DNA of 64,000 nt from SAR324 cluster bacterium (GTDB lineage: Bacteria; SAR324; NAC60-12): positions 40,842-104,841 of the forward strand of contig JANQJU010000032.1 of the NCBI GenBank assembly GCA_028281495.1, given 5' to 3'. Under the pieces are notes generated by a model. That model did no database searches, had not been told where the DNA came from, and saw only the letters and a program-made list of their open reading frames with translations. Below are positions 20,316 through 28,286 of the stretch, piece by piece (the stretch's first letter is position 1; the number at the start of each line of letters is the position of its first letter). A program made the position numbers and the translations under genes.

Positions 20316-20531
20316 CTAATTAAACTGTAAAAATTATAGTGTAAAAAAAGAAATTCGTGAGAAACATAATGGGTTCTGTCGACATTTCATCGTAGCTATA
20401 AAATGGTAGCAGTAAGCTGTAGAAATGACTGGGGCTAAAGGGAGTCTCCATTTTACTAAATTAGTAGCTTAACCCGAGACATCTTTGTGATGCTTTAATT
20501 TGTTGAACAACATCTAAATTTTGGTTTTCAA

Positions 20532-21323
20532 ATGATTCCTTGGCATAGACTAATTGGTACAACTCTCAAGGAGACTTACGAGACTCTTGAACGTCAGTTT
20601 GAACTTGAAAAAGACCTGTCCCTTAAGAAGCAGCTTTTAGATATCTTGATCGTGTACAACAAAAACCCTGGGCCCGATGAAAGTTTACCGGATGGACTCG
20701 ATCTACTCCATCAATATAACCTAATTACGTATAAATCGATGCAAGAATCCATGTCGAGGTGGGCTATCAACGAACTCATGGGGCATTATACAAATCTGCG
20801 TAAACAGATTGCTACTGACCCCAGTAAATTGCCTTTAGAAGAGGATTTTGCGTTTTATGCGGTGGCTACTCGATATCCTCAAAAGTTGCTGTCACAAGTA
20901 GAGCATGCAGAACGATCTCAAGGAGTATTTGATGTGGTTTGGGGGGCTTATGCAATTCGATTGATTGTGTTGAGCATAATTCCGCCTGAACCCCATAACG
21001 TTATCTGGAATCTTTTCAGCGGTGACCCAGACATGGTAGAATATGGATTAAAGAACTACTGGAAAGAGGGCGAACCTTTACCCCAAATCTTTGATGAATT
21101 GTTATCTCATTATCATTTAGAAGGATTGAAAATGCCTTACACAACTGAAGAATTTATCCGAGATGTCAATCGGCGCGTGATTTCAGAGGCAACTTTGCAA
21201 GATCGACTGGAGGGATTGCCAAAAGAAGAAGTGTTGAAAAACTTCTCGCTAGAAGATCGATTGGAAGGGTTATCGTTGAAAGAAATCGAGGCCTATTTGC
21301 AAAAATTGAAGTCCCAGAACTAG
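20532..21323 (+). CDS. Rpn/PD-(D/E)XK-like nuclease-family protein
   Basis: 263 aa. The N-terminus (GTTLKETYETLERQFELEKD, then SLKKQLLDILIVY) has the E-x-D and L-D-I-x-I pattern of Rpn/transposase-like PD-(D/E)XK nucleases common in cyanobacteria and other repeat-rich genomes. The middle (WAINELMGHYTNLRKQ, then YAVATRYPQKL) follows that group. The C-terminus repeats RLEGL twice and ends in LSLKEIEAYLQKL, a tail typical of these proteins. Such proteins are associated with recombination or mobile DNA. The active-site lysine is not obvious, so activity is uncertain. No Shine-Dalgarno is evident before the ATG. Confidence 0.6.
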   Translation: MIPWHRLIGTTLKETYETLERQFELEKDLSLKKQLLDILIVYNKNPGPDESLPDGLDLLHQYNLITYKSMQESMSRWAINELMGHYTNLRKQIATDPSKLPLEEDFAFYAVATRYPQKLLSQVEHAERSQGVFDVVWGAYAIRLIVLSIIPPEPHNVIWNLFSGDPDMVEYGLKNYWKEGEPLPQIFDELLSHYHLEGLKMPYTTEEFIRDVNRRVISEATLQDRLEGLPKEEVLKNFSLEDRLEGLSLKEIEAYLQKLKSQN

Positions 21324-21424
21324 CTTCTGTTTTTTGGATCGCCTCAAAGCTTGCTGTGATTGGCCCCCTTTTTTTGGGAAGGTAGAATTTGCTCTTGAAT
21401 CCAAAGCGAAGGCAGAAGGTTGTA

Positions 21425-22327
21425 ATGGGGTTAATCGCAAGAAACGAAAACCAAATTCTCGAAAAAATACAAAACTTCTTGAGCAATCGCTCCAACGACT
21501 GGAAAATTGGAGACATCGAATTTGCAGGGAAAGGTGCGGATTTTTGTGTACTCAAGGCAACTTCAGAAAAATTTGGCAAGATTGCCATCCGAACCCCTTG
21601 GCAACGGTGGATGTCGGATGGAATTGACAAGGACGTGGATACTTTGGAATTGCTCAGGCAAGAACGGGAACTGGCTCAGCATTTTCAGAGCCACAATTTA
21701 CCGATCCCAGACATCTACGATCTCCAATCCGAAGGCGATATAATTTTTTTGATATCCCGTTTTATAGAGAACGACGGTTCCCTACCCAATACGTTCCAAT
21801 TAGGAAAAATCACTCGCTTGATCCATGATGCCCCCCTCAAAAGTTTCAAACCTGTCTTTCAGATGGAAGCTACTTTAGAACAATCGTTAGCAGGCCATAT
21901 AATCACTCATGTTGCCACCATTTCAGAAATTACAAATGAAAAATTTTTCTTACCTAGCAAGGCTGAGCTGGTGGAGCGATTGCAGTGGGAGGAGGGAAGA
22001 CAAAAAATCCTCCATATGGACATCAGACCGGAAAATTTTTTGTGCAACAATGGGAACATTGTTGGAATCGTGGATTGGTCCAATGCGTTGATTGGAGATC
22101 CCTGCCTCGAATTGGCAAGAATCGATGAGTCGGGTTATCTCGATGATTCGTTTCTAGAGGCATATGGAGAAAAAGACGTTTTTTGTCATTGCCCTGGAGA
22201 TACAGAAACTCTCTATCGACTGTATACCGTCACGATCTTAGTGCTGGTTTTCTACTTGATTGCCCCCGATCCGAGCGAGGCAAGTCAAAAACTGGAAAGA
22301 TTGAAAGCTTTACTTGCTAGATTGTAA
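21425..22327 (+). CDS. Aminoglycoside phosphotransferase (APH)-like kinase
   Basis: 300 aa from the ATG at 21425 (AGAAGG 5 nt upstream); an in-frame TTG at 21389 would add 12 residues. The kinase catalytic loop is HMDIRPEN with H197, D199 and N204, followed by the metal-binding DWSN (D217), the APH equivalents of HxDxxxxN and DFG. The small-molecule substrate cannot be inferred: the family includes antibiotic kinases, choline and homoserine kinases and many unknowns. No resistance-gene context is seen. It follows the Rpn-like gene by about 100 nt. Confidence 0.8.
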   Translation: MGLIARNENQILEKIQNFLSNRSNDWKIGDIEFAGKGADFCVLKATSEKFGKIAIRTPWQRWMSDGIDKDVDTLELLRQERELAQHFQSHNLPIPDIYDLQSEGDIIFLISRFIENDGSLPNTFQLGKITRLIHDAPLKSFKPVFQMEATLEQSLAGHIITHVATISEITNEKFFLPSKAELVERLQWEEGRQKILHMDIRPENFLCNNGNIVGIVDWSNALIGDPCLELARIDESGYLDDSFLEAYGEKDVFCHCPGDTETLYRLYTVTILVLVFYLIAPDPSEASQKLERLKALLARL

Positions 22328-22383
22328 CTAGAAATTCCAGAGAGATCCTATCGGTTTGGATGGCCATTTTTTTCAGCTTAGAA

Positions 22384-22827
22384 TCAGATTAAAGCAAATC
22401 GTATTCCATCCTGTCGATACCCCAAGCTCTCATAAAAATCATGAGCCTTTATTCTGGCATTACCAGTAGAAAGGGTCAGCTTCTGGCACCCAAGCACCTG
22501 AGCCTCTTGCGCTGCAAATTCCATGATCTGCCGACCAAAGCCATTGCCCTGAAGATCAGAACGTACCACAATATCTTCGATCACCCCTAAACTTGCACCG
22601 TTATGGGAAAGTTGTTGAATCACAATCAATGCAAATGTACCGACAATTTGGTTTTCCAGTTCGGCAACAAAAAGGCGATGAAATGGAGTACGTGTAATTT
22701 GTCGAAAAATATCTTTTGCTTGTCTTTCGGTTAGCTGGTTGTCTGGAGACATATCCGATTGCCCGATCAGATTCATTACTTGAGGCAAATCTTCGAGTGT
22801 GGCCTCTCTAATACTTAGAATGTCCAT
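22384..22827 (-). CDS. GNAT-family N-acetyltransferase
   Basis: 147 aa single-domain GNAT. Motif A, binding acetyl-CoA pyrophosphate, is VRSDLQGNGFGRQIM, and the C-terminal strand carries YESLGYRQDGIRF. The substrate is unknown. It is oriented against the upstream APH gene, so it is transcribed on its own. The ATG has no strong ribosome-binding site. Confidence 0.87.
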   Translation of the reverse strand: MDILSIREATLEDLPQVMNLIGQSDMSPDNQLTERQAKDIFRQITRTPFHRLFVAELENQIVGTFALIVIQQLSHNGASLGVIEDIVVRSDLQGNGFGRQIMEFAAQEAQVLGCQKLTLSTGNARIKAHDFYESLGYRQDGIRFALI

Positions 22828-22994
22828 AAGAAACTATCTCTACAATGTTCTTCAAGGCTTGAAAAAATCAGTTTTTTGGCGTCGAATTGATCTTCTATTC
22901 AAAAGAAACAACCTCATCTGAGTTTAAACTCAAAATGCTTTAAGGCTAAGCTGCGAAGCTGTTTATTGCTAACGTTGAGCGTCACATAAGAATC

Positions 22995-23558
22995 ATGAAA
23001 AAACACAATCGTAAAAGCTCCACAAAAACTCAAGAGTGGTTTTTCCACCGAGCATCAGAGCAAGATGTCGATGCGCTCTATGCGCTTCTATGTGTGCTCG
23101 AGGTGTATCGCTACCTAAGTGATGGGGTGCCCCCACCTCGCGAGGTGGCAGAGAAATGGGTAGAACTCAATCGTGCAGAAAACTTCGCAAGCGGACTGGG
23201 CTTGTGGTTGTTAGAAGATGGCGCGCAAGGATTAGCGGGGTGCGTGGGCCTGGATGCGGACAGCCGACCTCGAACCGCGGAACTCGTGTACGTATTGCAT
23301 CCTGCGTATTGGGGCCAAGGACTGGCGACGCGAATGAGCTGGACCGCAGTGGAACACGTTTTTCGCGAAAGGTTGCTGGATCAAATTGTGGCAGGTGCTG
23401 ACGCTCCGAACCAGGCTTCCATCGCAGTTATGCGTCGGCTGGGTATGAAGTATCTGCGCACAGTGCAGTACCCACTTGGCCCTGGAGTAGAATATGTTTT
23501 GCGGCATGACGATCCAAAGCCAACTCCATTGCCGGATCAATTTCCGCAGCAAGATTGA
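22995..23558 (+). CDS. GNAT-family N-acetyltransferase (RimJ/Acetyltransf_3 type)
   Basis: 187 aa. FFHRASEQDVDALYALL opens the domain; motif A is LHPAYWGQGLATRM, and NQASIAVMRRLGMKYL is the typical RimJ/RimL-like helix before the last strands. It may acetylate a protein N-terminus or a small molecule. Its base composition looks slightly richer in G+C than its neighbours, which hints at separate acquisition. Confidence 0.87.
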   Translation: MKKHNRKSSTKTQEWFFHRASEQDVDALYALLCVLEVYRYLSDGVPPPREVAEKWVELNRAENFASGLGLWLLEDGAQGLAGCVGLDADSRPRTAELVYVLHPAYWGQGLATRMSWTAVEHVFRERLLDQIVAGADAPNQASIAVMRRLGMKYLRTVQYPLGPGVEYVLRHDDPKPTPLPDQFPQQD

Positions 23559-23579
23559 GGCACTGAGCTACCAAAAACT

Positions 23580-23729
23580 ATGCTGAAGGTGACTCCCAAC
23601 CTAATCACCTTGATCGAGGTAGAAAACCACCTTAGTGAATTACTCGGAGTGAAAGTGGATTTGGTGACATACAAGGGAATCAAACCGCAACTTAAAGAAT
23701 TTATTCTGAGAGAGGTCGTGTACCTATGA
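23580..23729 (+). pseudogene. C-terminal remnant of an MNT-type nucleotidyltransferase antitoxin
   Basis: 49 aa open frame. LSELLGVKVDLVTYKG followed by KPQLKEFILREVVYL matches the C-terminal half of MntA-like minimal nucleotidyltransferases, the antitoxin of HEPN/MNT modules. The N-terminal GSxARGxxxxxSDxD catalytic half is absent, and the frame is closed by a stop 24 nt upstream. The stop overlaps the ATG of the next fragment as ATGA, the usual MNT-HEPN junction. Confidence 0.65.
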
Positions 23730-23923
23730 ACCAAAGAACAAATTCACATTTTCTTAAGGATATTTCTCCGTCGCCTAAGCCTATCCATCAAATTTTCAAG
23801 CTTTCCGAGGGGAAATGTGTCGATGTCGAGAGGGAGTGTTTCGAAATTGAGGGTGGGAGGCCCGCAGGATGGTTTCTTCTCGTTGAGATAACGCGGTACG
23901 GATCGTGCCGTGTGTGGTACTAG
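23726..23923 (+). pseudogene. N-terminal remnant of a HEPN-domain toxin
   Basis: The frame begins MNQRTNSHFLKDI, the pattern that opens DUF86/HEPN toxins partnered with MNT proteins, and starts inside the stop of the MNT remnant. Similarity fades after about 15-30 residues; the RNase motif RxxxxH of a functional HEPN toxin is not present. The rest of the 65-codon frame looks non-coding. This is inferred to be a decayed toxin-antitoxin pair. Confidence 0.5.
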
Positions 23924-24219
23924 GAGCGAGATGGCTTTTGATCTTCCAGTTATGGAAGATGCGTTGCTCTGGCGTGAGGCGGTCGGGGTGCACCACGCCT
24001 AAGCGTTTTCTGGGGCCGGGAGGGTTCTCCATCCAGTCGATGAGGGAGTGATTGCGAGGACCTAAAGCACTCATAGTGGTTTTCAATGGAAAAAGATTGT
24101 TTCAAACCTCGATTCGATGCGATGAATGAGGGATCCTTTGGTGAGAGAAAAGCCGGGAATCAACACCGGCCATCTCTAATTATGGAGTCAGGTTTCCAAG
24201 AATGCAATAAAATTAGCAA

Positions 24220-24498
24220 ATGGCTCGAATCTATCAAACACCGCGAGAGGGCGAAGCGAAATACAAAGTGTGGATCGCTCCATTGGCCGGTGAAGCAGAT
24301 CTGTGGGTTTATGCCACGGAAAACCTATTTCTTGCATCGGGGGATGCCTATTGGTTCATTACCACGAATCGTGGGTTGGCGTCGTCCTTACTCTATTTTG
24401 GAGATCGAGGGATCGCCGATTTTTCTATTTTTTTTGTCCATGAGCGAAGCAGGGCAGGTTGGCAAAGACGCCTGCCCCACATTCAAGGGACATTGTGA
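24220..24498 (+). CDS. Small beta-rich protein, DUF6150-like
   Basis: 92 aa: MARIYQTPREGEAKYKVWI, then GEADLWVYATEN, GDAYWFIT and RGIADFSIFFV. This spacing of short strands around G-E-A-D/R-G-x-A motifs is what I recall of the DUF6150 family of small proteins of unknown function. The ATG has no clear ribosome-binding site. The surrounding 700 bases (23930-24550) hold no other convincing gene. An overlapping frame (24086-24535) looks like a shadow. Confidence 0.45.
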   Translation: MARIYQTPREGEAKYKVWIAPLAGEADLWVYATENLFLASGDAYWFITTNRGLASSLLYFGDRGIADFSIFFVHERSRAGWQRRLPHIQGTL

Positions 24499-24552
24499 GG
24501 GAGCTACCGTCGTTAGGAGGCCAGTAACAGCATAACAATTTAAGGGGGAAGC

Positions 24553-25353
24553 ATGAAAAAGTTTCTTATTTTTTGGATGATCGTTTTCGCATCAACACTT
24601 CACGCCGCAGACATACCTGTAGAAATCCATGTGGATGCGAATTATAAGCCGTTCAGCTTTGATGACAACGGCGTTGCAAAAGGCATTTACATCGATGTCT
24701 TGAAAGCCGCGTTTGCCCAAATGGAAGGGTTTGATGTCACCCTAACGCCAGTACCTTGGCAACGTGGGAAAAAACTCATGGAAGCAGGACGAGGTTTTGG
24801 GTTGGCACCCGCCTTTTTTCACGGCCACGATTGGCCTTATCTTTATCCGTATTCGTTGCCATTTTATACGGAAACGATTCTTGCGGTCTGCAACAAAAAG
24901 GTACTTCCTGAATCTCGTCCCAATTGGCCACAAGACTATATTGATCTTAAAATCGGGAATGTTGCGGGGTTCGACGGTTGGGGAGGTGCCGAGTTCCGGG
25001 CTTTGGTTGAACAAAAAAAGGTGGCTTATGAAGAGGCCAAGGGATCGACCGAAAACATCCTAAAACTAGGTAAAAGTCGGATTGATTGCATCATGATGGA
25101 AGAAACGGTATTCGACTACGAGTTCCGCCAACTGAAGCAAATCGGTAAATATGACGAAGGCGGGAAACACGCGATTGTCGAAAAAGGAGCGATCATTGGC
25201 ACCGATCCCGTCTATATCGGCTACTCGAAGCCCGCACGAGAAAGCGGAAAAAATACATTTCAGTTTGAATTCATGCAGGCATTTGATTCTGCCATTTATC
25301 AAATGGGCAAATCAGGAGAGATTCAAAAAATCATGGAGGCTTATGGCAATTAA
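24553..25353 (+). CDS. Periplasmic solute-binding protein (SBP_bac_3 type)
   Basis: 266 aa with a signal peptide (MKKFLIFWMIVFASTLHA, cleavage around residue 19). It then has the fold opening of amino-acid ABC-transporter binding proteins (VDANYKPFSFDDNGVAKGIY, then VDVLKAAF-like helix) and two lobes. No permease or ATPase gene is adjacent, so it may serve a distant transporter or act as a sensor input. The start has AAGGGGGAAGC upstream. It converges with the chemoreceptor-like gene, overlapping by 4 bases at the two stop codons. Confidence 0.88.
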   Translation: MKKFLIFWMIVFASTLHAADIPVEIHVDANYKPFSFDDNGVAKGIYIDVLKAAFAQMEGFDVTLTPVPWQRGKKLMEAGRGFGLAPAFFHGHDWPYLYPYSLPFYTETILAVCNKKVLPESRPNWPQDYIDLKIGNVAGFDGWGGAEFRALVEQKKVAYEEAKGSTENILKLGKSRIDCIMMEETVFDYEFRQLKQIGKYDEGGKHAIVEKGAIIGTDPVYIGYSKPARESGKNTFQFEFMQAFDSAIYQMGKSGEIQKIMEAYGN

Positions 25354-26585
25354 GCAATCATGTTGTGTATGAAGTTTTTATAAGATTCCTCAGCCGAAGA
25401 AATCGTGCTGAGGATGCTTTGGTAGCTCACGCTTTCCCCCTGGAGTTTTTGGGCGATTGCGTGAATCTTTTGGGCAAGCTCATTGATGCTTTGGAGTTTG
25501 TCCACACTCCCATCCTTAATCGTATGGATCTGCGTGACGACCGATTCCAAATATTGAATCGATTGTGCCATCTCTTCAGTAAGCCGTTTGACCTCATTGG
25601 CAATCACTTGAAACCCCTTGCCCGCTTCCCCAGCCCGCACTGCCTCCACTCCCGCATTGATTGACAGCATCTGAATCGCTCGAATCGATGAAAACGAGTT
25701 TTGCTCCAACGTATGCACATTGCTGATGAGCTTTTGAATCTCTTCTTCCAATTGATCAATCCCTTGGGAAAAGCCATTGATCGAAGCGGATACTTCCTGG
25801 ACCGTGTTCACTTGTCCTAGTAACGACGTTGCCGAATTTTGCAGACGTCCCAAGCCTTCCGATATTTTGTTCTGCTGCTCCAAATGCAAGGTGATATCGT
25901 GGGTAAAAGACACCATTCCGATGAGATTGTGAGTTTCATCAAAGAGGGGAAACACCTTCACAATCATATCGGCCCCGTATGTTTCTTTAGGGAGAAACGT
26001 ACGGTACATTTGTTTCGTTTCCATCACTTGATTGAATACCGGACTTTTGGGGTCACTTTGCACACCGGTGAGAGTGGGGCGATCCGATTCCGCCAAGGGC
26101 ACTCCATGTTCGTCTTTTTTCTTTTTATAGATATCCAGTAAATGCGAATCCAACGAGCAATAATAGCCGATAAAGCGAGCAAACCAATTATCCCCTGGTT
26201 TGAGAGACAAACGCTGTCGAGATGGTTGGGAAAGGTATTTGTTCTCAACATCCAAAGCGTAGTCAAATGGATTGAATGGCAAGTGTTCCAAGCAAGAGAA
26301 CACGGCGATAGCCAGCTTCCCCGGATGCTCTGAAGCGATGAAGTGCAGATTTTTTGAATAGTGTTCAAGCCGGCCATAGGCACTGTTGCGCCATGCCAAT
26401 TCGTATTGCAATCTTTCATTGTCTTGTTGCAATTGTTGAATTTGCTGTTGTGCATCAGATTCTTTTTTCTGCATATGAATCCGCATCCGTTGCAATTCAG
26501 CAGATAGATCTTCTTTAGAGCGCAAGGGTGAAAGAGTTGAGGTTCGGTCAAACCATTGAAACAAAGCAGAAAAATAGCGTCGCAT
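25350..26585 (-). CDS. Cytosolic methyl-accepting chemotaxis-type signalling protein
   Basis: 411 aa from the ATG at 26585; an upstream TTG at 26615 is possible and neither has a good Shine-Dalgarno. Residues ~30-70 form a Gln/Glu-rich coiled coil, ~85-245 a PAS-like sensor region ending GMVSFTHDITLHLEQQ, and the rest is the MCP signalling hairpin with the conserved tip region AIQMLSINAGVEAVRAGEAG. No transmembrane segment is present, so the signal is sensed in the cytoplasm. It would couple to CheW/CheA encoded elsewhere. It converges on the solute-binding protein, but being soluble it cannot sense it through the membrane directly. Confidence 0.87.
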   Translation of the reverse strand: MRRYFSALFQWFDRTSTLSPLRSKEDLSAELQRMRIHMQKKESDAQQQIQQLQQDNERLQYELAWRNSAYGRLEHYSKNLHFIASEHPGKLAIAVFSCLEHLPFNPFDYALDVENKYLSQPSRQRLSLKPGDNWFARFIGYYCSLDSHLLDIYKKKKDEHGVPLAESDRPTLTGVQSDPKSPVFNQVMETKQMYRTFLPKETYGADMIVKVFPLFDETHNLIGMVSFTHDITLHLEQQNKISEGLGRLQNSATSLLGQVNTVQEVSASINGFSQGIDQLEEEIQKLISNVHTLEQNSFSSIRAIQMLSINAGVEAVRAGEAGKGFQVIANEVKRLTEEMAQSIQYLESVVTQIHTIKDGSVDKLQSINELAQKIHAIAQKLQGESVSYQSILSTISSAEESYKNFIHNMIA

Positions 26586-26706
26586 AAGTCGGATGGATGG
26601 AAGAAGTAGGCTCAATTGTAAGTTGAAAAAGATAGTGTTAATACTGTCCTTAAGTGCTCCTGATCACCGCCATGCGCAAGATGTAAATCCAAAGAAAGGA
26701 AACACG

Positions 26707-27168
26707 ATGCTAACTTTAACGATCAATCAAAAGAAGTACAACGTGGATGTGCCTCCAACCACCCCACTCCTTTGGGTCATACGGGACACCCTTGATCTTA
26801 CAGGAACCAAGTTTGGCTGCGGAATTGCTCAATGCGGGGCTTGCACCGTCCATCTCGATGGGGTTGCCACAAGGACGTGCATTCTTCCGGTTTCAGTCGC
26901 CGTTGGAAAAGAGGTGACAACCATCGAAGGTCTTTCTGAAAATGGAGACCATCCGGTTCAAGAGGCTTGGAAAGAAATCGATGTTCCCCAATGTGGATAC
27001 TGCCAGTCCGGTCAAGTGATGACAGCTGCCTCATTGCTCGCTCAGAATCCCAATCCCACGGACCAAGATATCGATCAAGCGATGACGAATATCTGCCGAT
27101 GCGGCACCTATCCCCGGATTCGTCAAGGAATTCATAAAGCTTCAGAACTGATGGCTCAGAAAGGATAA
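26707..27168 (+). CDS. [2Fe-2S] small subunit of a molybdenum hydroxylase (IorA/CoxS type)
   Basis: 153 aa from the ATG at 26707 (AAAGGA upstream; the longer in-frame extension is not family-like). All eight cluster cysteines are present: C38, C43, C46 and C58 of the plant-type ferredoxin half, and C96, C99, C130 and C132 of the four-helix half (QCGYCQSGQ, ICRCGTY). The sequence matches isoquinoline 1-oxidoreductase alpha-type subunits, which pass electrons from the molybdopterin subunit. The large Mo-binding subunit is not in the window: the XdhC accessory gene follows after 6 nt instead. Confidence 0.93.
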   Translation: MLTLTINQKKYNVDVPPTTPLLWVIRDTLDLTGTKFGCGIAQCGACTVHLDGVATRTCILPVSVAVGKEVTTIEGLSENGDHPVQEAWKEIDVPQCGYCQSGQVMTAASLLAQNPNPTDQDIDQAMTNICRCGTYPRIRQGIHKASELMAQKG

Positions 27169-27174
27169 GGCTCC

Positions 27175-28275
27175 ATGAATAGCTTGACGCACCTGTTAAC
27201 CTATTTAGAAGACCTCCGTGTCCAAAGTATGCCGTGCGTGCTTGCCACCATTTTGCATACCGAAGGCACGTCCTACCAAAAAGCCAGCGCACGCATGTTG
27301 CTCACGGCCGATGGTAACTTTAGCGGTTTACTCAGTGGGGGTTGCTTGGAAGGCGATTTGTTGGAACATGCAAAATTAGTTCTGCAAACTAAAACATCCC
27401 GGATTGTGGAATACGACATGCGCTCTGATGACGACCTGGTGTGGGGCTTGGGTTCTGGATGCAATGGAGCGATTACGATCTTGTTGCAACCGTTGTCGGA
27501 AGCGAACCAATATGCGCCCCTCGCTTCCATTACAACCCTTCGTCGTCAAAACAAACGACTCGTGTTAGCAACCGTTTTACCCCATGAAGAAACCAACACT
27601 GGGTCACAAAACAACGAACTCGAAAACTGCTATGGCCTCTATGTCCAAACCGAATGGACTGACGGGTCATTCTCCTCGGAATGGGAAGCGGAACTGAATG
27701 AAATTTGTCAGGACGTGATGGAAACTGGGAAAGCTCGTATCGCGACCATTTCGCTCGGCCACAAAACGCATCGCGTGTTTTTAGACCGCATCGATCCGGC
27801 TCCCAGTCTCCTCATCTTAGGTGGCGGGCCAGACGCCTTGCCGGTTGTTCAGTTTGCCAACGAATTGGGATGGTCGGTTTGTGTTGCGGATCATCGACCT
27901 GCTTATGCCAATCCGGAGCGTTTTCCTGTTGCCACAGATGTGGTGAATGCGCCGGCCCAACAACTCATTCAGCATGTGAGTTTGGACTCGTTTTCCGCAA
28001 CAGTAGTGATGAGCCATCACTTTGACACCGATGGCTTGTACTTGAAGCATCTATTGCCAAGCAGCATTCCCTATGTCGGCTTGTTGGGACCCACGATTCG
28101 CCGAGACAAGTTATTCAAAACAATCGGTATGGACTCAGGCGCCTTTGGAAATCGTCTTTACAATCCGGTGGGGTTGGATATCGGAGGAAAGACTCCGGAA
28201 GCCATTGCCCTTTCCATACTTGCTGAAATCCAAGCTTTCTTTTCAGGAAAATCAATCGCAGTACGAACACAATAA
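27175..28275 (+). CDS. XdhC/CoxI-family molybdenum-hydroxylase maturation protein
   Basis: 366 aa. The N-terminal XdhC_CoxI domain has GTSYQKASARMLLTADG and GLLSGGCLEGDLLEH. The C-terminal Rossmann domain has LLILGGGPDALPVVQFA and VADHRPAYA, then GLLGPTIRRDKLF. XdhC proteins bind and sulfurate the molybdenum cofactor before insertion into xanthine-dehydrogenase-type enzymes. It is 6 nt behind the IorA-type gene and 11 nt ahead of the WYL-cyclase gene, so the three are probably one transcript. Confidence 0.92.
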   Translation: MNSLTHLLTYLEDLRVQSMPCVLATILHTEGTSYQKASARMLLTADGNFSGLLSGGCLEGDLLEHAKLVLQTKTSRIVEYDMRSDDDLVWGLGSGCNGAITILLQPLSEANQYAPLASITTLRRQNKRLVLATVLPHEETNTGSQNNELENCYGLYVQTEWTDGSFSSEWEAELNEICQDVMETGKARIATISLGHKTHRVFLDRIDPAPSLLILGGGPDALPVVQFANELGWSVCVADHRPAYANPERFPVATDVVNAPAQQLIQHVSLDSFSATVVMSHHFDTDGLYLKHLLPSSIPYVGLLGPTIRRDKLFKTIGMDSGAFGNRLYNPVGLDIGGKTPEAIALSILAEIQAFFSGKSIAVRTQ

Positions 28276-28286
28276 CGGAGTTGCCA

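Noticed and set aside
23796..24086. 96-codon minus-strand frame in the gene-poor zone
   Set aside because: No recognisable family, no ribosome-binding site, low-complexity-like composition; overlaps the HEPN remnant.
20532..24498. Genomic island bounded by tRNA attachment sites
   Set aside because: Accessory genes are present, but I found no tRNA gene, integrase or flanking direct repeats.
24086..24535. 149-codon plus-strand frame
   Set aside because: It overlaps the better DUF6150-like frame in another phase and has no family-like features.
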